Positions 35,378 through 44,829 of a stretch of DNA of 64,000 nt are shown here, piece by piece (position 1 is the stretch's first letter; every line of letters begins with the position of its first letter). Origin of the DNA: Gemmatimonadota bacterium. GTDB taxonomy: Bacteria > Gemmatimonadota > Gemmatimonadetes > Gemmatimonadales > Gemmatimonadaceae. The position numbers and the translations under genes were made by a program. The notes beneath the pieces were generated by a model. It was given only the letters and a program-made list of their open reading frames with translations. It was not told where the DNA came from and ran no database searches. The stretch lies in NCBI GenBank assembly GCA_014192065.1, contig BJHH01000006.1, positions 1 to 64,000 on the forward strand, in the 5' to 3' direction.

Positions 35378-35827
35378 ATGCGGTTGTCCGCGGCTATCAA
35401 GCGGCTTGGATTCTGGCTGGCCATGGTTGTGGCGGCCGCTGCTGTACCGGGAGAGGCTGGAGCACAGACCGGCAAGTGGGTGGCAACCATCACGCAGCTC
35501 TCCAATGGTGGCGGCGCAGCCGACATCACGGTCGACCCGCGGAACGACAAGCAGTCGCGCGCCAAGATCACCTTCCGTAACACGAAGCGCGACATGCGGC
35601 TGGCGTGGGACATCGTCGTTGGCAGTTGCCGCGATGAGGGCGTTCCCATCGCACCGCAGGCGGCATTCACCCTCGTGCAGACGCAAATGGACGGCGGCGG
35701 CAGCGTCAGCGCCAATGTGCCAAAGCTCGAGAGCGGCAAGAAGTACTACGTTCGCGTGTTCGATCCACAGTCAGCAGCGACCGACGCCTCAGCCTACGGC
35801 TGCGGCAATCTGAGCGAGCAAAGCTGA
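35378..35827 (+). CDS. Small secreted protein of unknown function
   Basis: The 149-residue product has a signal peptide (MRLSAAIKRLGFWLAMVVAA to EAGAQ). The mature part is beta-rich, with NTKRDMRLAWDIVVGSC, SVSANVPKLESGKKYYVRVFD and a C-terminal CGNL; its two cysteines may form a disulfide. I do not recognise the family; the second half resembles a small Ig-like or DUF-type secreted domain. GAGG at 35366-35369 precedes the ATG by 8 nt. The gene is divergent from the amidohydrolase and ends at a terminator. Confidence 0.65.
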   Translation: MRLSAAIKRLGFWLAMVVAAAAVPGEAGAQTGKWVATITQLSNGGGAADITVDPRNDKQSRAKITFRNTKRDMRLAWDIVVGSCRDEGVPIAPQAAFTLVQTQMDGGGSVSANVPKLESGKKYYVRVFDPQSAATDASAYGCGNLSEQS

Positions 35828-35832
35828 AACGA

Positions 35833-35873
35833 AGCTGCGGGGTGGCACCGGATCCCGGCGCCACCCCGCAGCT
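35833..35873. terminator. Terminator hairpin between convergent genes
   Basis: AGCTGCGGGGTGGC (35833-35846) pairs perfectly with its complement at 35860-35873 around a 13-nt loop that can itself close as CCGG/CCGG. It lies between the plus-strand small secreted gene and the minus-strand SusD gene. The T-run is short, so function as a terminator is likely but not certain. Confidence 0.65.
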
Positions 35874-35895
35874 ATTCAGGTGAAGCGTCTGGTGA

Positions 35896-37485
35896 TCAGG
35901 GCGCGCCGCCGGGCATCCCGACCCCGCCGAAAGTGTAGAATGGCAGGCCCTGCGTGATGAGCTCACGTCCTGAGACTGGCAGCTGGAACGGCGTTCCCTG
36001 CACGAGCTTTCCCCAGCCGCGGGCATCGAACCATGTGACCTCGGCCTGGTACGGGTAGAGTTCGATCCGCTTTTCGTATTGGATCGCATCGAAGAGATCG
36101 CCACAGGTACCGTTCACCTTCTTCGGTACGCAGTCGCGGCCAGCCGGAGGGCCGTTCGCGTCCACCGCCTTCAGGTTGGCTGCGAGGCGCGTGGGGTTGA
36201 TCAGCGCTGCGGCCTCCACGCTCCGCCCCAGCCGCCAGAGTGCTTCGGCGCGGATGAACTTCATCTCGTCGAGTGAGAGCTCGAGCACGAACGCCCGGTT
36301 TCCGGAGTCGGCCGCCGTATTGAGGTAGCGAATGCTGCGGTATGACGACGTGAGATAGGGGCCGTTCGTGGCGCTCCCCATGGTGGTCGTGAGGCGGATG
36401 AAGCGGGTGCCGGTCACGGCGTTGGTCGCCCCATGGATGCGACGGTCCGGCGTGGTGATGGTGAACGCTGTGCGGTCGGAAAGCGGCTGTGAATGCCAGA
36501 GCTGATACTGTCCGGACGTATCGGCCGGCCCGAGTAGCCGGTTGCTGATGCGCACGGTACTCTGCGCGAACGAGTTGTTGATGTACGTCGAGGAGGTTCC
36601 CGCGATCGTCGGGTCGGCCTGATGCCCGAAGTCGCGGGTGATGCCGGAATCCAAGCGCGCCAACACCGCCGCCCAATTCACCGTCGCCCGCTCAGCCGGA
36701 TTCCGCGGCGCGTACACGTCGGCCTTCACGAGGTAGGAGTACGCGATACGGATCAGTTCGTCCCGCGTGATCGCGCGACCGTTGATGAATGTGGCGGGCC
36801 AGGTGAACGCGGTGGTCGCCCGCGCGTCGGCGATGATATTGCGCAACTCCGCTCGCGCTGTTGCCAGTACCACGGCCGAGGGACTGAAGGTGATGCCGCG
36901 GTCGCCCGGCGTCATCGCAGTATCGGCAATGAACGCCTGATCGAAATAGAGCCCGTGCTTAAGCGTATTGATCGCAATGATGAACTTGGCGAAGATCAGC
37001 CGCGACGGCGTGTCGGCGCCGTCGGGAGTCGCGGCGGTGATCGCGCCGAACTTCAGGTTGTTGGCGCGAATACCCTGAAACGACTCGCGCGCGCCGGCGG
37101 ACGATTCGAACGGAGACCAGTACCCGTAGCGCGTGGTGCAGTTCAGGTTGTCCCTGTTGTTGATCGGGATGCGCGGTTCCATCGAGTAGTCGATGTACGA
37201 CACGCTGGTCGTGGTGATCTCGTCGCCCCACACGGCGAACGGAAGTGTCGGGCAGGAACCGCGGTTGACGTCGGTGTAGGCTTTCCACGAACCGATCAGC
37301 GCCGCCTCGGTGTTGGCGGCGTTTGTGAACACCGTGGTGATGCCGAGCCCGTTGGGGTCGGTCACGTTCAAGTCGAGACAGCCGGCGACCCCGCCCAGAA
37401 GGGCGGCGGAAAGCACCGCTCGGCGCATCGTGCGCGTGCGTCGTGCCGCGGACAGTGGGTTGGACGTGCGTGTAATGGATGTCAT
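35896..37485 (-). CDS. SusD/RagB-type lipoprotein (second system)
   Basis: The product has 529 residues and a lipobox GVAGC with Cys at residue 36, followed by LDLNVTDPNGLG. The FTNAANTEAALIGSWKAYTD helix, NTLKHGLYFDQAFIADTA and LSLDEMKFIRAEALWRLGRS blocks match the large SusD-like clade common outside Bacteroidota. Several cysteines (RGSCPTLP, NLNCTTRY, RDCVPKKVNGTCGD) could form surface disulfides. The ATG at 37485 lies 11 bp after the SusC stop. The ligand is unknown; no hydrolase is in the operon. Confidence 0.88.
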   Translation of the reverse strand: MTSITRTSNPLSAARRTRTMRRAVLSAALLGGVAGCLDLNVTDPNGLGITTVFTNAANTEAALIGSWKAYTDVNRGSCPTLPFAVWGDEITTTSVSYIDYSMEPRIPINNRDNLNCTTRYGYWSPFESSAGARESFQGIRANNLKFGAITAATPDGADTPSRLIFAKFIIAINTLKHGLYFDQAFIADTAMTPGDRGITFSPSAVVLATARAELRNIIADARATTAFTWPATFINGRAITRDELIRIAYSYLVKADVYAPRNPAERATVNWAAVLARLDSGITRDFGHQADPTIAGTSSTYINNSFAQSTVRISNRLLGPADTSGQYQLWHSQPLSDRTAFTITTPDRRIHGATNAVTGTRFIRLTTTMGSATNGPYLTSSYRSIRYLNTAADSGNRAFVLELSLDEMKFIRAEALWRLGRSVEAAALINPTRLAANLKAVDANGPPAGRDCVPKKVNGTCGDLFDAIQYEKRIELYPYQAEVTWFDARGWGKLVQGTPFQLPVSGRELITQGLPFYTFGGVGMPGGAP

Positions 37486-37496
37486 GTCGGGATCTC

Positions 37497-40400
37497 TCAG
37501 AACGTGAGCGTAATCACGCTCGTAAAGGTCCGTGTCAGTGGGTACGTGGCATCGTCGAAGCGGACGGTTGGCGAGCCGGCCATCACGTTCAACCCGCTGT
37601 ACCTGGTGAAGGTGGCCAGGTTGCGACCCATGAGGTCGACCTGCATGCGGCCCACGCCAATCTTCGTCAGGAACGGATACTGTTTCGCCTCGAAGGTGTA
37701 GCCCAAGAGGAGCTCGGAGATGGTGACGTGCGCGCCGCTCTCGACAAAGTTTGCTAGGTACAGGTTGTTGTTATTCGACACCGCGTTGTAGTACCGCACT
37801 GACTTCTTGAGTTCGTCAGGCTTGCCGTACTGGTCGACGTTCGGATGGTCGCCGGAGGCGTAAAAGGTCTGGTTGCTGTTGGCGTACACGTTGCCGCCGA
37901 ACTGGCCGGCCGCCTGCACATACAGACGGAAATTCCCGTATCGGAAGTTGTTGTTGAATCCGTACTTAAGGCTTGGATTGCTGTCGCCGATCTTTGCGTA
38001 GGTCAGTTGCCCGTTGGCATCGTATCGCGGAAGCGGCAACCCCCAGCCGTAGCTCACGCCGTCGACGATGACGGTGCTGCCCCACAGGCTCTTGCTGATC
38101 CCGTCCCGCCAGGTGTTGCCGATGCCTACCGGCACGACGAACCCTTCGTCGTTGACGTCGAACTGCGAGAGCGAGTTGATGTGGCGTGCCGGCAGATCCG
38201 CCTTGTCGCGCACAATCTGGTTGCCCCACATCTCAGTCAGTCGAATCCCGTCGCACTTGTGCTGGAGTCCGTCGGCGAAGCAGGTCCGGCCGAATTGGCC
38301 GGTGCTCAGATCGGAGTGGTCGGCGACGAGGAGCATGGTCCACTGCAATCCCCGCGGGTTGGTCAGAATGGCGCCCTGCACGGTGGCCTCGTACACCGTG
38401 CCGCCCAGGCGTGCCGGATTCGTGACCACGACCTGATACCCCGACACGGCGGGCGCCGGGATGTTCACGAACACGTCCTTGCTCGAATTCTTGACGTAGG
38501 TCAGCGACACCGAGAGGCGGGAGTTCCAGGAAAGGTCCAGCCCCAGTTCCGATTCTTGGGTAAAGGTCGGCGTAATGTTGACGTTGCCGAGGCTGCTGCG
38601 GCGGATAGCGCCGCTGCCGTCGGAGGTCATCGCCTCGTACTGGTTCGAGAAGTTTGGGCTCACGCCTGTCACGCCGAAACTGTACCGGAGCTTGAAGTTG
38701 TTGAATGAGGTGAACGGGAACCAGTTCTCCTCGGTAAGCAGCCATGCCACCGAGGCGCGGCCGAATGTGTTCCAGCGGTTCGCGCTCCCGAACAGCGAGT
38801 TGCCCTCGCGGCGCCAGAGGAAGTCTCCGATGTATTTGTCGGCGTAGCTCAGGCCGAGCGTCGTGATGACGCCCATGACGCGGTAATCGGTAATGCTCTG
38901 TGACGAATTCTTGGTTCGCGCCTGCGCCATCGCCTTGAGTCCCTCTGTGGCGAAATCGGTGCCCGTCGTATTGAGGCTGGGGTTGTATTCCCGTCGCGCT
39001 TCGGCGCGTTCGGAAAGGCGCGCGGTCAGGGCACCGAACTGCTTGGTGGCAGTGGCCGTCCCGGTCAGGATGTATCCGTCGGTGATGTTGTTCGCGATAT
39101 ACAGGCTGCCGGTGCTCGGGCTGAGTCCACCTGATGACGTCACCAGCGGCGTTCCGCGCGCCGTGTACGACACCTGGTTGAGATCGCCCCGGTCGTAGTT
39201 GCCGTCGGCCGCCACAGAAAGCCAGCTGAATGGGCGGTAGACGCCATTCACGTTGATCAGCGTGCGAGCCCGGTGCACCACGTTGTCCGCGATGAACTGT
39301 GTGTAAAGCGGGTTCGTGTACAGCGTTACCGAATCGGGGACGATGACATACGGGAACCCAAACTGCGGGAAGGGCGCTTTCGCCCGCAGGTTCACGTCGG
39401 TGTCGATGCGATAGAAGTTGTTGAACGACGGTGCCGACACGTCCTGCACGCCGCGGGTGTGGTTGGCCGAAATGCCCACGCTCAACTTCTCACTGAGCCG
39501 CGAGTCGAGGTTCACGCGAATGGACTGCCGTTTGTATCCCTCATTGTTCTCGAGGACGCCGGGATTGATCGTCCGTGTGTACGCGACGTTGTAGTTGGTC
39601 GCGGCGCTGTTCCCCTGTACGGTGGCCGTCTGCGTGCTGTACGACCCTGGTTGGTAGAACAGGGCGGCCTGGTTGTACGTCGGCGAGGTATACGGTGCGT
39701 CCATGATGCCAAGCGGTTTGAGCGCGCGCTGCTCACGTGGCACGGTCTGTCCGGTGGCGTTCAGCCAGTTCCCCTGCGGATCCTGCATGAACTGGTGGTG
39801 CTGGTTCTTGTCGAGCGTCACTTGGTACTGGTCGATACCGGACTCGCCGCGCAGTTGGAACTGTGTCGAGCCAAGGGCCAGCCCCTTGCCCCGCTTGGTC
39901 GTGATCGCAATGACGCCTGCTGCCGCGCGCGAACCGTACAGCGACGCCGCCGCCGCGCCCTTGATGACCTCAATGCTCTCGATGTCGAGGGATTCGATGT
40001 CCTGCGTGGTGACGGACTGTCCCTGATTGAGAAAGATTCCGTCCACCACGAAGAGCGGTGACGGAACCGCGCCGCCTTCGGTGATGCCGGAAATCGGCGT
40101 GCGCATCACGATATTCACGCCGGAACCCGGTGCGCCACTCGGCCGCGTGATCGCGAGCCCGGCGACCTTGCCGGCGAGCATGCTCGCCGCCGAAGCGGTG
40201 GGCGGCACCGGAAGGTCTTCCAAGGTCAGTTTTTCTACCGTAATCGTCGCCTTGGCTACCGAGGTCTCATCAATCGTCCCGGATACAGTCACCTGGTCCA
40301 AGCGCGTTGCACTGATGTTCATGGCAAAGCTGAGTGTCATCACGCTGTCGGCGACTAAACGCACGTTCTCCACCCGCTGGGGAGCGAACCCCACGCGCTT

Positions 40401-40685
40401 CGCCTCGATGGTGAAAATCCCCGGCGGTGCGCTGACGATCACGAAGCGGCCATCGGCCCCGGTCGTGCCCGTTAGCGGTGTGCCGAGTATGGTGACGTTG
40501 GCCCCGAAGATCGGCGCCTTGCTCGCCAGGTCCGTCACGACGCCGGTGATTCGGGCGCGGCGGGCCGTCGTGGGGGGCGGCGCGGTTGCTACCTGCGCTT
40601 GCAGCGTGGTCGCCGAAGCAGCGGCGACCACAACCAGCGCGGTGACCACCGCTCGGACCTGGGGAAGGACAAGCGCGCGAAGCAT
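37497..40685 (-). CDS. SusC/RagA-type TonB-linked outer-membrane protein (second system)
   Basis: The product has 1062 residues from ATG 40685. The signal peptide is at about 1-31. A carboxypeptidase-regulatory domain follows (GVVTDLASKAPIFGANVTILGT), then a TonB-box-like LDQVTVSGT and a plug with MLAGKVAGLAITRPSG, SPLFVVDGIFLNQG and IESIEVIKGAAAASLYGSRA, then a barrel ending in TSVITLTF. The frame is open upstream to 40778, but the signal peptide sets the start. It is followed by its SusD partner and is divergent from the plug-only protein at 40829, with 143 bp between starts. Confidence 0.9.
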   Translation of the reverse strand: MLRALVLPQVRAVVTALVVVAAASATTLQAQVATAPPPTTARRARITGVVTDLASKAPIFGANVTILGTPLTGTTGADGRFVIVSAPPGIFTIEAKRVGFAPQRVENVRLVADSVMTLSFAMNISATRLDQVTVSGTIDETSVAKATITVEKLTLEDLPVPPTASAASMLAGKVAGLAITRPSGAPGSGVNIVMRTPISGITEGGAVPSPLFVVDGIFLNQGQSVTTQDIESLDIESIEVIKGAAAASLYGSRAAAGVIAITTKRGKGLALGSTQFQLRGESGIDQYQVTLDKNQHHQFMQDPQGNWLNATGQTVPREQRALKPLGIMDAPYTSPTYNQAALFYQPGSYSTQTATVQGNSAATNYNVAYTRTINPGVLENNEGYKRQSIRVNLDSRLSEKLSVGISANHTRGVQDVSAPSFNNFYRIDTDVNLRAKAPFPQFGFPYVIVPDSVTLYTNPLYTQFIADNVVHRARTLINVNGVYRPFSWLSVAADGNYDRGDLNQVSYTARGTPLVTSSGGLSPSTGSLYIANNITDGYILTGTATATKQFGALTARLSERAEARREYNPSLNTTGTDFATEGLKAMAQARTKNSSQSITDYRVMGVITTLGLSYADKYIGDFLWRREGNSLFGSANRWNTFGRASVAWLLTEENWFPFTSFNNFKLRYSFGVTGVSPNFSNQYEAMTSDGSGAIRRSSLGNVNITPTFTQESELGLDLSWNSRLSVSLTYVKNSSKDVFVNIPAPAVSGYQVVVTNPARLGGTVYEATVQGAILTNPRGLQWTMLLVADHSDLSTGQFGRTCFADGLQHKCDGIRLTEMWGNQIVRDKADLPARHINSLSQFDVNDEGFVVPVGIGNTWRDGISKSLWGSTVIVDGVSYGWGLPLPRYDANGQLTYAKIGDSNPSLKYGFNNNFRYGNFRLYVQAAGQFGGNVYANSNQTFYASGDHPNVDQYGKPDELKKSVRYYNAVSNNNNLYLANFVESGAHVTISELLLGYTFEAKQYPFLTKIGVGRMQVDLMGRNLATFTRYSGLNVMAGSPTVRFDDATYPLTRTFTSVITLTF

Positions 40686-40828
40686 AACAGTGGGGGTTGC
40701 GGGGATGCTTCGGTACGTCGGGGATTTTCGGTCCAGATAGCATGCCTGCATCAGGTCCCGGCCGCCAGAGGGGGCCACCTCTGCCAGCCCGTTGTCAGTT
40801 GGTCCGGCATGAGGCCAGATTATTCGCT

Positions 40829-41635
40829 ATGCGCGATCTTCTTCCTTCACGCGGTCGCCGGCTGGCGGCGCTGTTGGCTGCATCTGCCATCCTCGGTACC
40901 TCGGCGCGTGCACAAGTCGCGGCACGCCCGGGCGCGGACAGCACGAAGCGCGCCACGACCCTGCTCGTCGGTACGGTCGTCGATGTCGTCGGGCGCCCAA
41001 TCGGTGCGGCCGAGGTCTATATCGCCGGGACGGGCCGCACGGCTCGAACGGATGCGCGCGGCGTCTGGAGGATTCCCGACCCTCCGCCGGGCCCGCGCGT
41101 CGTGGTCGCGCGGCTCGTCGGATTCATCCCGTATGTGCGTGAGGTGCTCGTCGGCGGCGCCACCAACGATACGGTGTCGCTCCTGCTCCGCCGCCTTCCG
41201 ACCACACTGACGCCCGTCCAGATCACCGCGCGTGTGGCGATGGTCACGAGTTCGGCAGACATCATCGCCGATCGGCTCATGCAGATGCGGGTCGGAACCG
41301 GCCGCCTCTTCACGCGTGAGCAAATCCTCGTGCAGCGGCCGTATTCGATCGCCGAACTCGTGTTTGGCGTGCCGGGGGTGGCCATACGTCGCGGACAGGG
41401 GGAGATCGTCGCCACCACCACGCGGGCCGGGGTGGGCGTCATGAACGTCGAGGGACAACTGTGTCAGCTACAGTTCTTCCTCGATAATACCGCGATAGAC
41501 AACGAAAGCGTCGCGGCGCTCGATCCACTGACCTTTCGCAGCGTCGAGGTCTATCCACAGGTGGTGCAGCTCACGGGGCTGGCCATGCGACCGGATCGCT
41601 GCGGCGCCATCGTTATCAATTCGATTCGGCGGTAG
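40829..41635 (+). CDS. Exported carboxypeptidase-regulatory/plug protein without barrel
   Basis: The 268-residue product has a signal peptide (1-29, ending SARAQ), a carboxypeptidase-regulatory-like beta-sandwich (about 47-120: VGTVVDVVGRPIGAAEVYIAG) and a TonB-receptor plug-like end (about 165-268: YSIAELVFGVPGVAIRRGQG, FFLDNTAIDNESVAALDPL, SVEVYP). It stops where a beta-barrel would begin, with CGAIVIN just before the C-terminus. No frameshift or downstream barrel is seen, so the short form looks genuine. Two cysteines (CQLQFFLD and CGAIVIN) may pair. It is divergent from the second SusC. Its role is unknown; partner binding at the outer membrane is a guess. Confidence 0.75.
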   Translation: MRDLLPSRGRRLAALLAASAILGTSARAQVAARPGADSTKRATTLLVGTVVDVVGRPIGAAEVYIAGTGRTARTDARGVWRIPDPPPGPRVVVARLVGFIPYVREVLVGGATNDTVSLLLRRLPTTLTPVQITARVAMVTSSADIIADRLMQMRVGTGRLFTREQILVQRPYSIAELVFGVPGVAIRRGQGEIVATTTRAGVGVMNVEGQLCQLQFFLDNTAIDNESVAALDPLTFRSVEVYPQVVQLTGLAMRPDRCGAIVINSIRR

Positions 41636-41661
41636 CCGCGCCCTCGGTGAGTAGGGCGACG

Positions 41662-41684
41662 CGTCACATGACGAAATTGTGACG
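41662..41684. promoter_or_regulatory. Inverted repeat upstream of the multi-domain protein
   Basis: CGTCACA and TGTGACG stand 9 bp apart, 39 bp before the ATG at 41723. It could be an operator or a weak hairpin after the preceding gene; there is no T-run. Confidence 0.35.
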
Positions 41685-41722
41685 TCTTCAGCGAGCCGGT
41701 TTGGGCACGTCCATACATTTGA

Positions 41723-44197
41723 ATGATGATTCCGGACGCTCTCCGTGCGCTCATCAAATCCGTCGCGACCATGGTCGCGGTGGTCGCCGCATGCGCGTCG
41801 GTTGCGCAAGCGCAATTCCCGCTTCGCGTGCGGGTCGTGGACGCGGAGACGCAGCGGCCATTGGGCGGAGCGCTCGTCTCCGTCGCTACCGGCCCGGCCC
41901 TGACCATCGCGGCGCCGGCCGTGCTCGCGTCTGGAGACGGCACCGCGCTCCTTCGGGTGCCGGCCATCGGCGCGTATCGCATCCTCGTTCGCCGCATCGG
42001 CTACGCACCCTTCACCTCCGACATGGTGCGTGTGACCGGCACGATGAGTGTCGCGATCACGATTGCCGTGCCGGCGACCCGCATTGCCCTCGCGACGGTG
42101 CGCGTGACTGCCAAGCGCGAGTGCGATGCCGACGGCCTGAGCACCTCGTCCGAGGCCGCGCCCGTTTGGGAAGAAGTGCGCAAGGCGCTCGAAACGAGCA
42201 TCCTGTCGCGCGGCACCTCGTTCATCGTGACGTCGGGCGTGAGCACGCGGCGCACACTTGGCGAGGACGGCAGGTTCATCGGTGAGGACACGACCGCCAA
42301 GGGCACGGCCGGTGCGCGCCCGTTTCAGGCTGTCGATCCCCTCGTGCTCGAACAGGGTGGCTATGTCCAGGGCGGGTACCGTACATCGATGACACTGTAT
42401 GCCCCCGATGAGCAGGTGTTGCTCTCGGAGGGATTCCGCCGGCTGCACTGCCTGTCGATGGCGGGGGCGATGCGCCGAAGCGGCGATACGACCCTGATCG
42501 GGCTGGTCTTCGAGCCGCGCACGAACAATCAGCTCTCGGATATTCAGGGCACCATCTGGGTAGACAGTGCGACGAGCGAACTGCGCAGGCTCGAATACGG
42601 CTACATCCGCGCGCCGCTTCCGTTCCCGGTGCCATCGCTCGGTGGGTACGTGGACTTTCGCCGGCACCGGACCGGCGCTTGGTATGTCTCGACCTGGCAG
42701 ATTCGCATGCCGCGCTGGCGGACGACCAATATGAACCCGAGTGGCGTGGCCCTCGCGGGCTTCGTCGAAGTCGGGGGCGCGGTGAGCGTGCTGCACGAAC
42801 GCACGGCGCTGTCCACCAACCTCGTGCGTACGGTGACGGGGAGTCTGTTCGATTCGCTCAGCGGGCGCGACATGCCGGGCGCCGTCGTGCGCATTCCCGA
42901 GCTTGGGCGCGAGACGACGACCGATTTTCTCGGGCGGTTCCGGTTCGACAGCGTGACCGTTGGCGTTTGGGACGTCGTGGCCGACTATGCGCCGTTGGCG
43001 GCGCATGACATCGTGCGTGTACAAAGCGTGGCAGATATCGTCGAGGCGCAACGGGTGGAGATCGCGCTCGCCGTCCCGTCGCTCCGCAGCCTGTGGACGA
43101 ACGCATGCCAGGGACGGCCCGTTCCCGAGGGGAGCGGCGGGTTTGTCGCCGGTGTGGTGCGCGATGCGAGCGGCTCCCCGATGTCAGGCGCGGCGGTTGA
43201 ATTCACCTGGAAGCTGCCGCCGGGTGATTCGACGATTCAGTGGCGGCTCAGCGCGGATTCGGCGGGTCGATACCTCGCGTGCGTTGGCGCTGGTGCCGGC
43301 GTGACGGTCCGCGCGATGCGTGACTCGCTGTCGTCGGTGCCCGTGACCTTCTCGTTCGTGCCGGCGCGCGTGGCGGCACGCGACGTCGTGCTGGCGACCG
43401 ACGAGGAAGCCGAAGCCATCCGGGTGGATTCGGCGCGCATGGTCGACGCAGGTGGACGCGGCGCTGGCGCGACGGTGGATGGTACCGTGCGCGATCCGGG
43501 CGGCCGAGGAATTGCGACCGCCCGCGTGCGAGTACTCGACGTTCTCGGTGAGGCACGTGTCGGTGGAAACGGAGGCTTCGCATTCCACGGCGTGCCCCCC
43601 GGACAGCATGTCGTGTCGATCGAGGCCATCGGGTATGAACGCGCCCGCCGCGTCGTACGCGTGGGCGCGGGAGACTCCGCGCACATCGACGTCCGGCTGG
43701 GGCGCCTCGCGACGCTGAGGACCGTGACCGTCGCCGAGCGTGAACGCGTGCACGCGTTGCGCCAGGAAATCGACTCGCGCGTCTTGGCGGGACATGGTTA
43801 TGTCAGCGACTCTACGAAGCTCATGAAATATTCCGCGATTTGGGGTGCGTTCAACGTGCCTAATGCGCGGGTCCGCAATGTCGGCTCGTCGTTCACCGTC
43901 GAAGTGTCGCGCGTGTCGATGGGCCGCGGATTCCAGGGCATCCGCTGGTGCACGCCGCAGGTGTACCTCGACGACGCCCGTGCAGACTTCGACAAGCTGT
44001 CGAGCTATCCGCGCGAGGAGATCGCGCTCCTCGAGTTCTACTCACGGATCGCGAACGCGCCGCTTCGCTACACGGGCTCGGGTACAGGCATCTCGTCAGG
44101 CGTGAGCGATGGTACCTGTGGCGCCGTGTTGGTGTGGACGAAGAACTTCATGCGTGCGGCCGACATGATGGGCAAGGCGCTGCCCAGAAAGCCGTGA
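41723..44197 (+). CDS. Large exported protein with four carboxypeptidase-regulatory-like domains and plug-like end
   Basis: This 824-residue protein starts with a signal peptide (to about residue 30, VAQAQ). Carboxypeptidase-regulatory-like sandwiches are at about 31-120, 370-450, 473-555 and 584-662. An unassigned, beta-rich region (about 130-345, with LVFEPR and IWVDSATSELRRLEY) separates the first two and resembles domains of hypothetical exported Bacteroidota proteins. The end (about 740-806) has RWCTPQVYLDD, LLEFYS and CGAVLVWTK. This is the same order and spacing of Cys, FLD/YLD, VE/LEF and CGA as the plug-like end of the gene at 40829. No transmembrane barrel follows. Its role is unknown; it may be a surface or periplasmic scaffold. 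Confidence 0.7.
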   Translation: MMIPDALRALIKSVATMVAVVAACASVAQAQFPLRVRVVDAETQRPLGGALVSVATGPALTIAAPAVLASGDGTALLRVPAIGAYRILVRRIGYAPFTSDMVRVTGTMSVAITIAVPATRIALATVRVTAKRECDADGLSTSSEAAPVWEEVRKALETSILSRGTSFIVTSGVSTRRTLGEDGRFIGEDTTAKGTAGARPFQAVDPLVLEQGGYVQGGYRTSMTLYAPDEQVLLSEGFRRLHCLSMAGAMRRSGDTTLIGLVFEPRTNNQLSDIQGTIWVDSATSELRRLEYGYIRAPLPFPVPSLGGYVDFRRHRTGAWYVSTWQIRMPRWRTTNMNPSGVALAGFVEVGGAVSVLHERTALSTNLVRTVTGSLFDSLSGRDMPGAVVRIPELGRETTTDFLGRFRFDSVTVGVWDVVADYAPLAAHDIVRVQSVADIVEAQRVEIALAVPSLRSLWTNACQGRPVPEGSGGFVAGVVRDASGSPMSGAAVEFTWKLPPGDSTIQWRLSADSAGRYLACVGAGAGVTVRAMRDSLSSVPVTFSFVPARVAARDVVLATDEEAEAIRVDSARMVDAGGRGAGATVDGTVRDPGGRGIATARVRVLDVLGEARVGGNGGFAFHGVPPGQHVVSIEAIGYERARRVVRVGAGDSAHIDVRLGRLATLRTVTVAERERVHALRQEIDSRVLAGHGYVSDSTKLMKYSAIWGAFNVPNARVRNVGSSFTVEVSRVSMGRGFQGIRWCTPQVYLDDARADFDKLSSYPREEIALLEFYSRIANAPLRYTGSGTGISSGVSDGTCGAVLVWTKNFMRAADMMGKALPRKP

Positions 44198-44253
44198 GCC
44201 GGATCCTGCGCGCAGGCCTTTTGCGAGGGTGTCCCGCCAGACACAATTAGCAG

Positions 44254-44829
44254 ATGGCAGACAACCCCGTCGACCGACGCCGCTTCTTCGAGCAAGGGTT
44301 CAAGCGCGTCTTCGGCAAGGCCGTTGAGGTGATTGAGCACAAGGTGGCGCCGGGCCGATACGTTCGGCCGCCTGGAGCGCTGCCCGAAGCGGCCTTTCTT
44401 GGGGCGTGCACCCGTTGTGGCGAATGCATGACCGCTTGCCCGGTGCACGCGCTGCTGCCGCTGGGCTCAGAGACCGGGTTCGCCTCCGGTACGCCGGTGC
44501 TGAGGCCTGACGTGAACGCCTGCGTGATGTGCCTCGACATGCCCTGCGCGTCGCACTGCCCGACCGACGCCCTCGCCGTCCCAGATGACAATTGGCGTCG
44601 CGTCAAGCTGGCGCGTATCACGATCGATACGGGGAGCTGCCTCCCGTACCACGACACCGAGTGCGGGGTCTGCGCGCAGGTCTGCCCGGTGGGGTACGAT
44701 GCGCTGCACCTGGACGAGATGGGCCGCCCCGTGCTCGGCGACGCCTGCACCGGTTGCGGGATCTGTATCATTGCATGTGTGACGGCACCGAAGAGTCTTT
44801 CGGCATCTCCAGTGGGGAGTTATTCGTGA
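44254..44829 (+). CDS. 4Fe-4S protein with four clusters (NapG/MauM-like)
   Basis: The 191-residue product has four cysteine sets for 4Fe-4S clusters: C52/55/58/62, C90/93/98/102, C129/137/140/144 and C165/168/171/175. This arrangement, including the wide third set, is that of NapG/MauM-type electron-transfer proteins. Its N-terminus has a twin-arginine-like DRRRFFEQGF but no hydrophobic segment behind it, so export is doubtful. The frame overlaps the cupin start by 4 bp. No nap, mau or nos gene is adjacent, so the partner is unknown. Confidence 0.82.
   Translation: MADNPVDRRRFFEQGFKRVFGKAVEVIEHKVAPGRYVRPPGALPEAAFLGACTRCGECMTACPVHALLPLGSETGFASGTPVLRPDVNACVMCLDMPCASHCPTDALAVPDDNWRRVKLARITIDTGSCLPYHDTECGVCAQVCPVGYDALHLDEMGRPVLGDACTGCGICIIACVTAPKSLSASPVGSYS

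Noticed and set aside
41468-43051. 527-codon minus-strand frame opposite the multi-domain exported protein
   Set aside because: The plus strand has a signal peptide and repeated domains; the minus frame is His/Arg/Glu-rich with no fold pattern.
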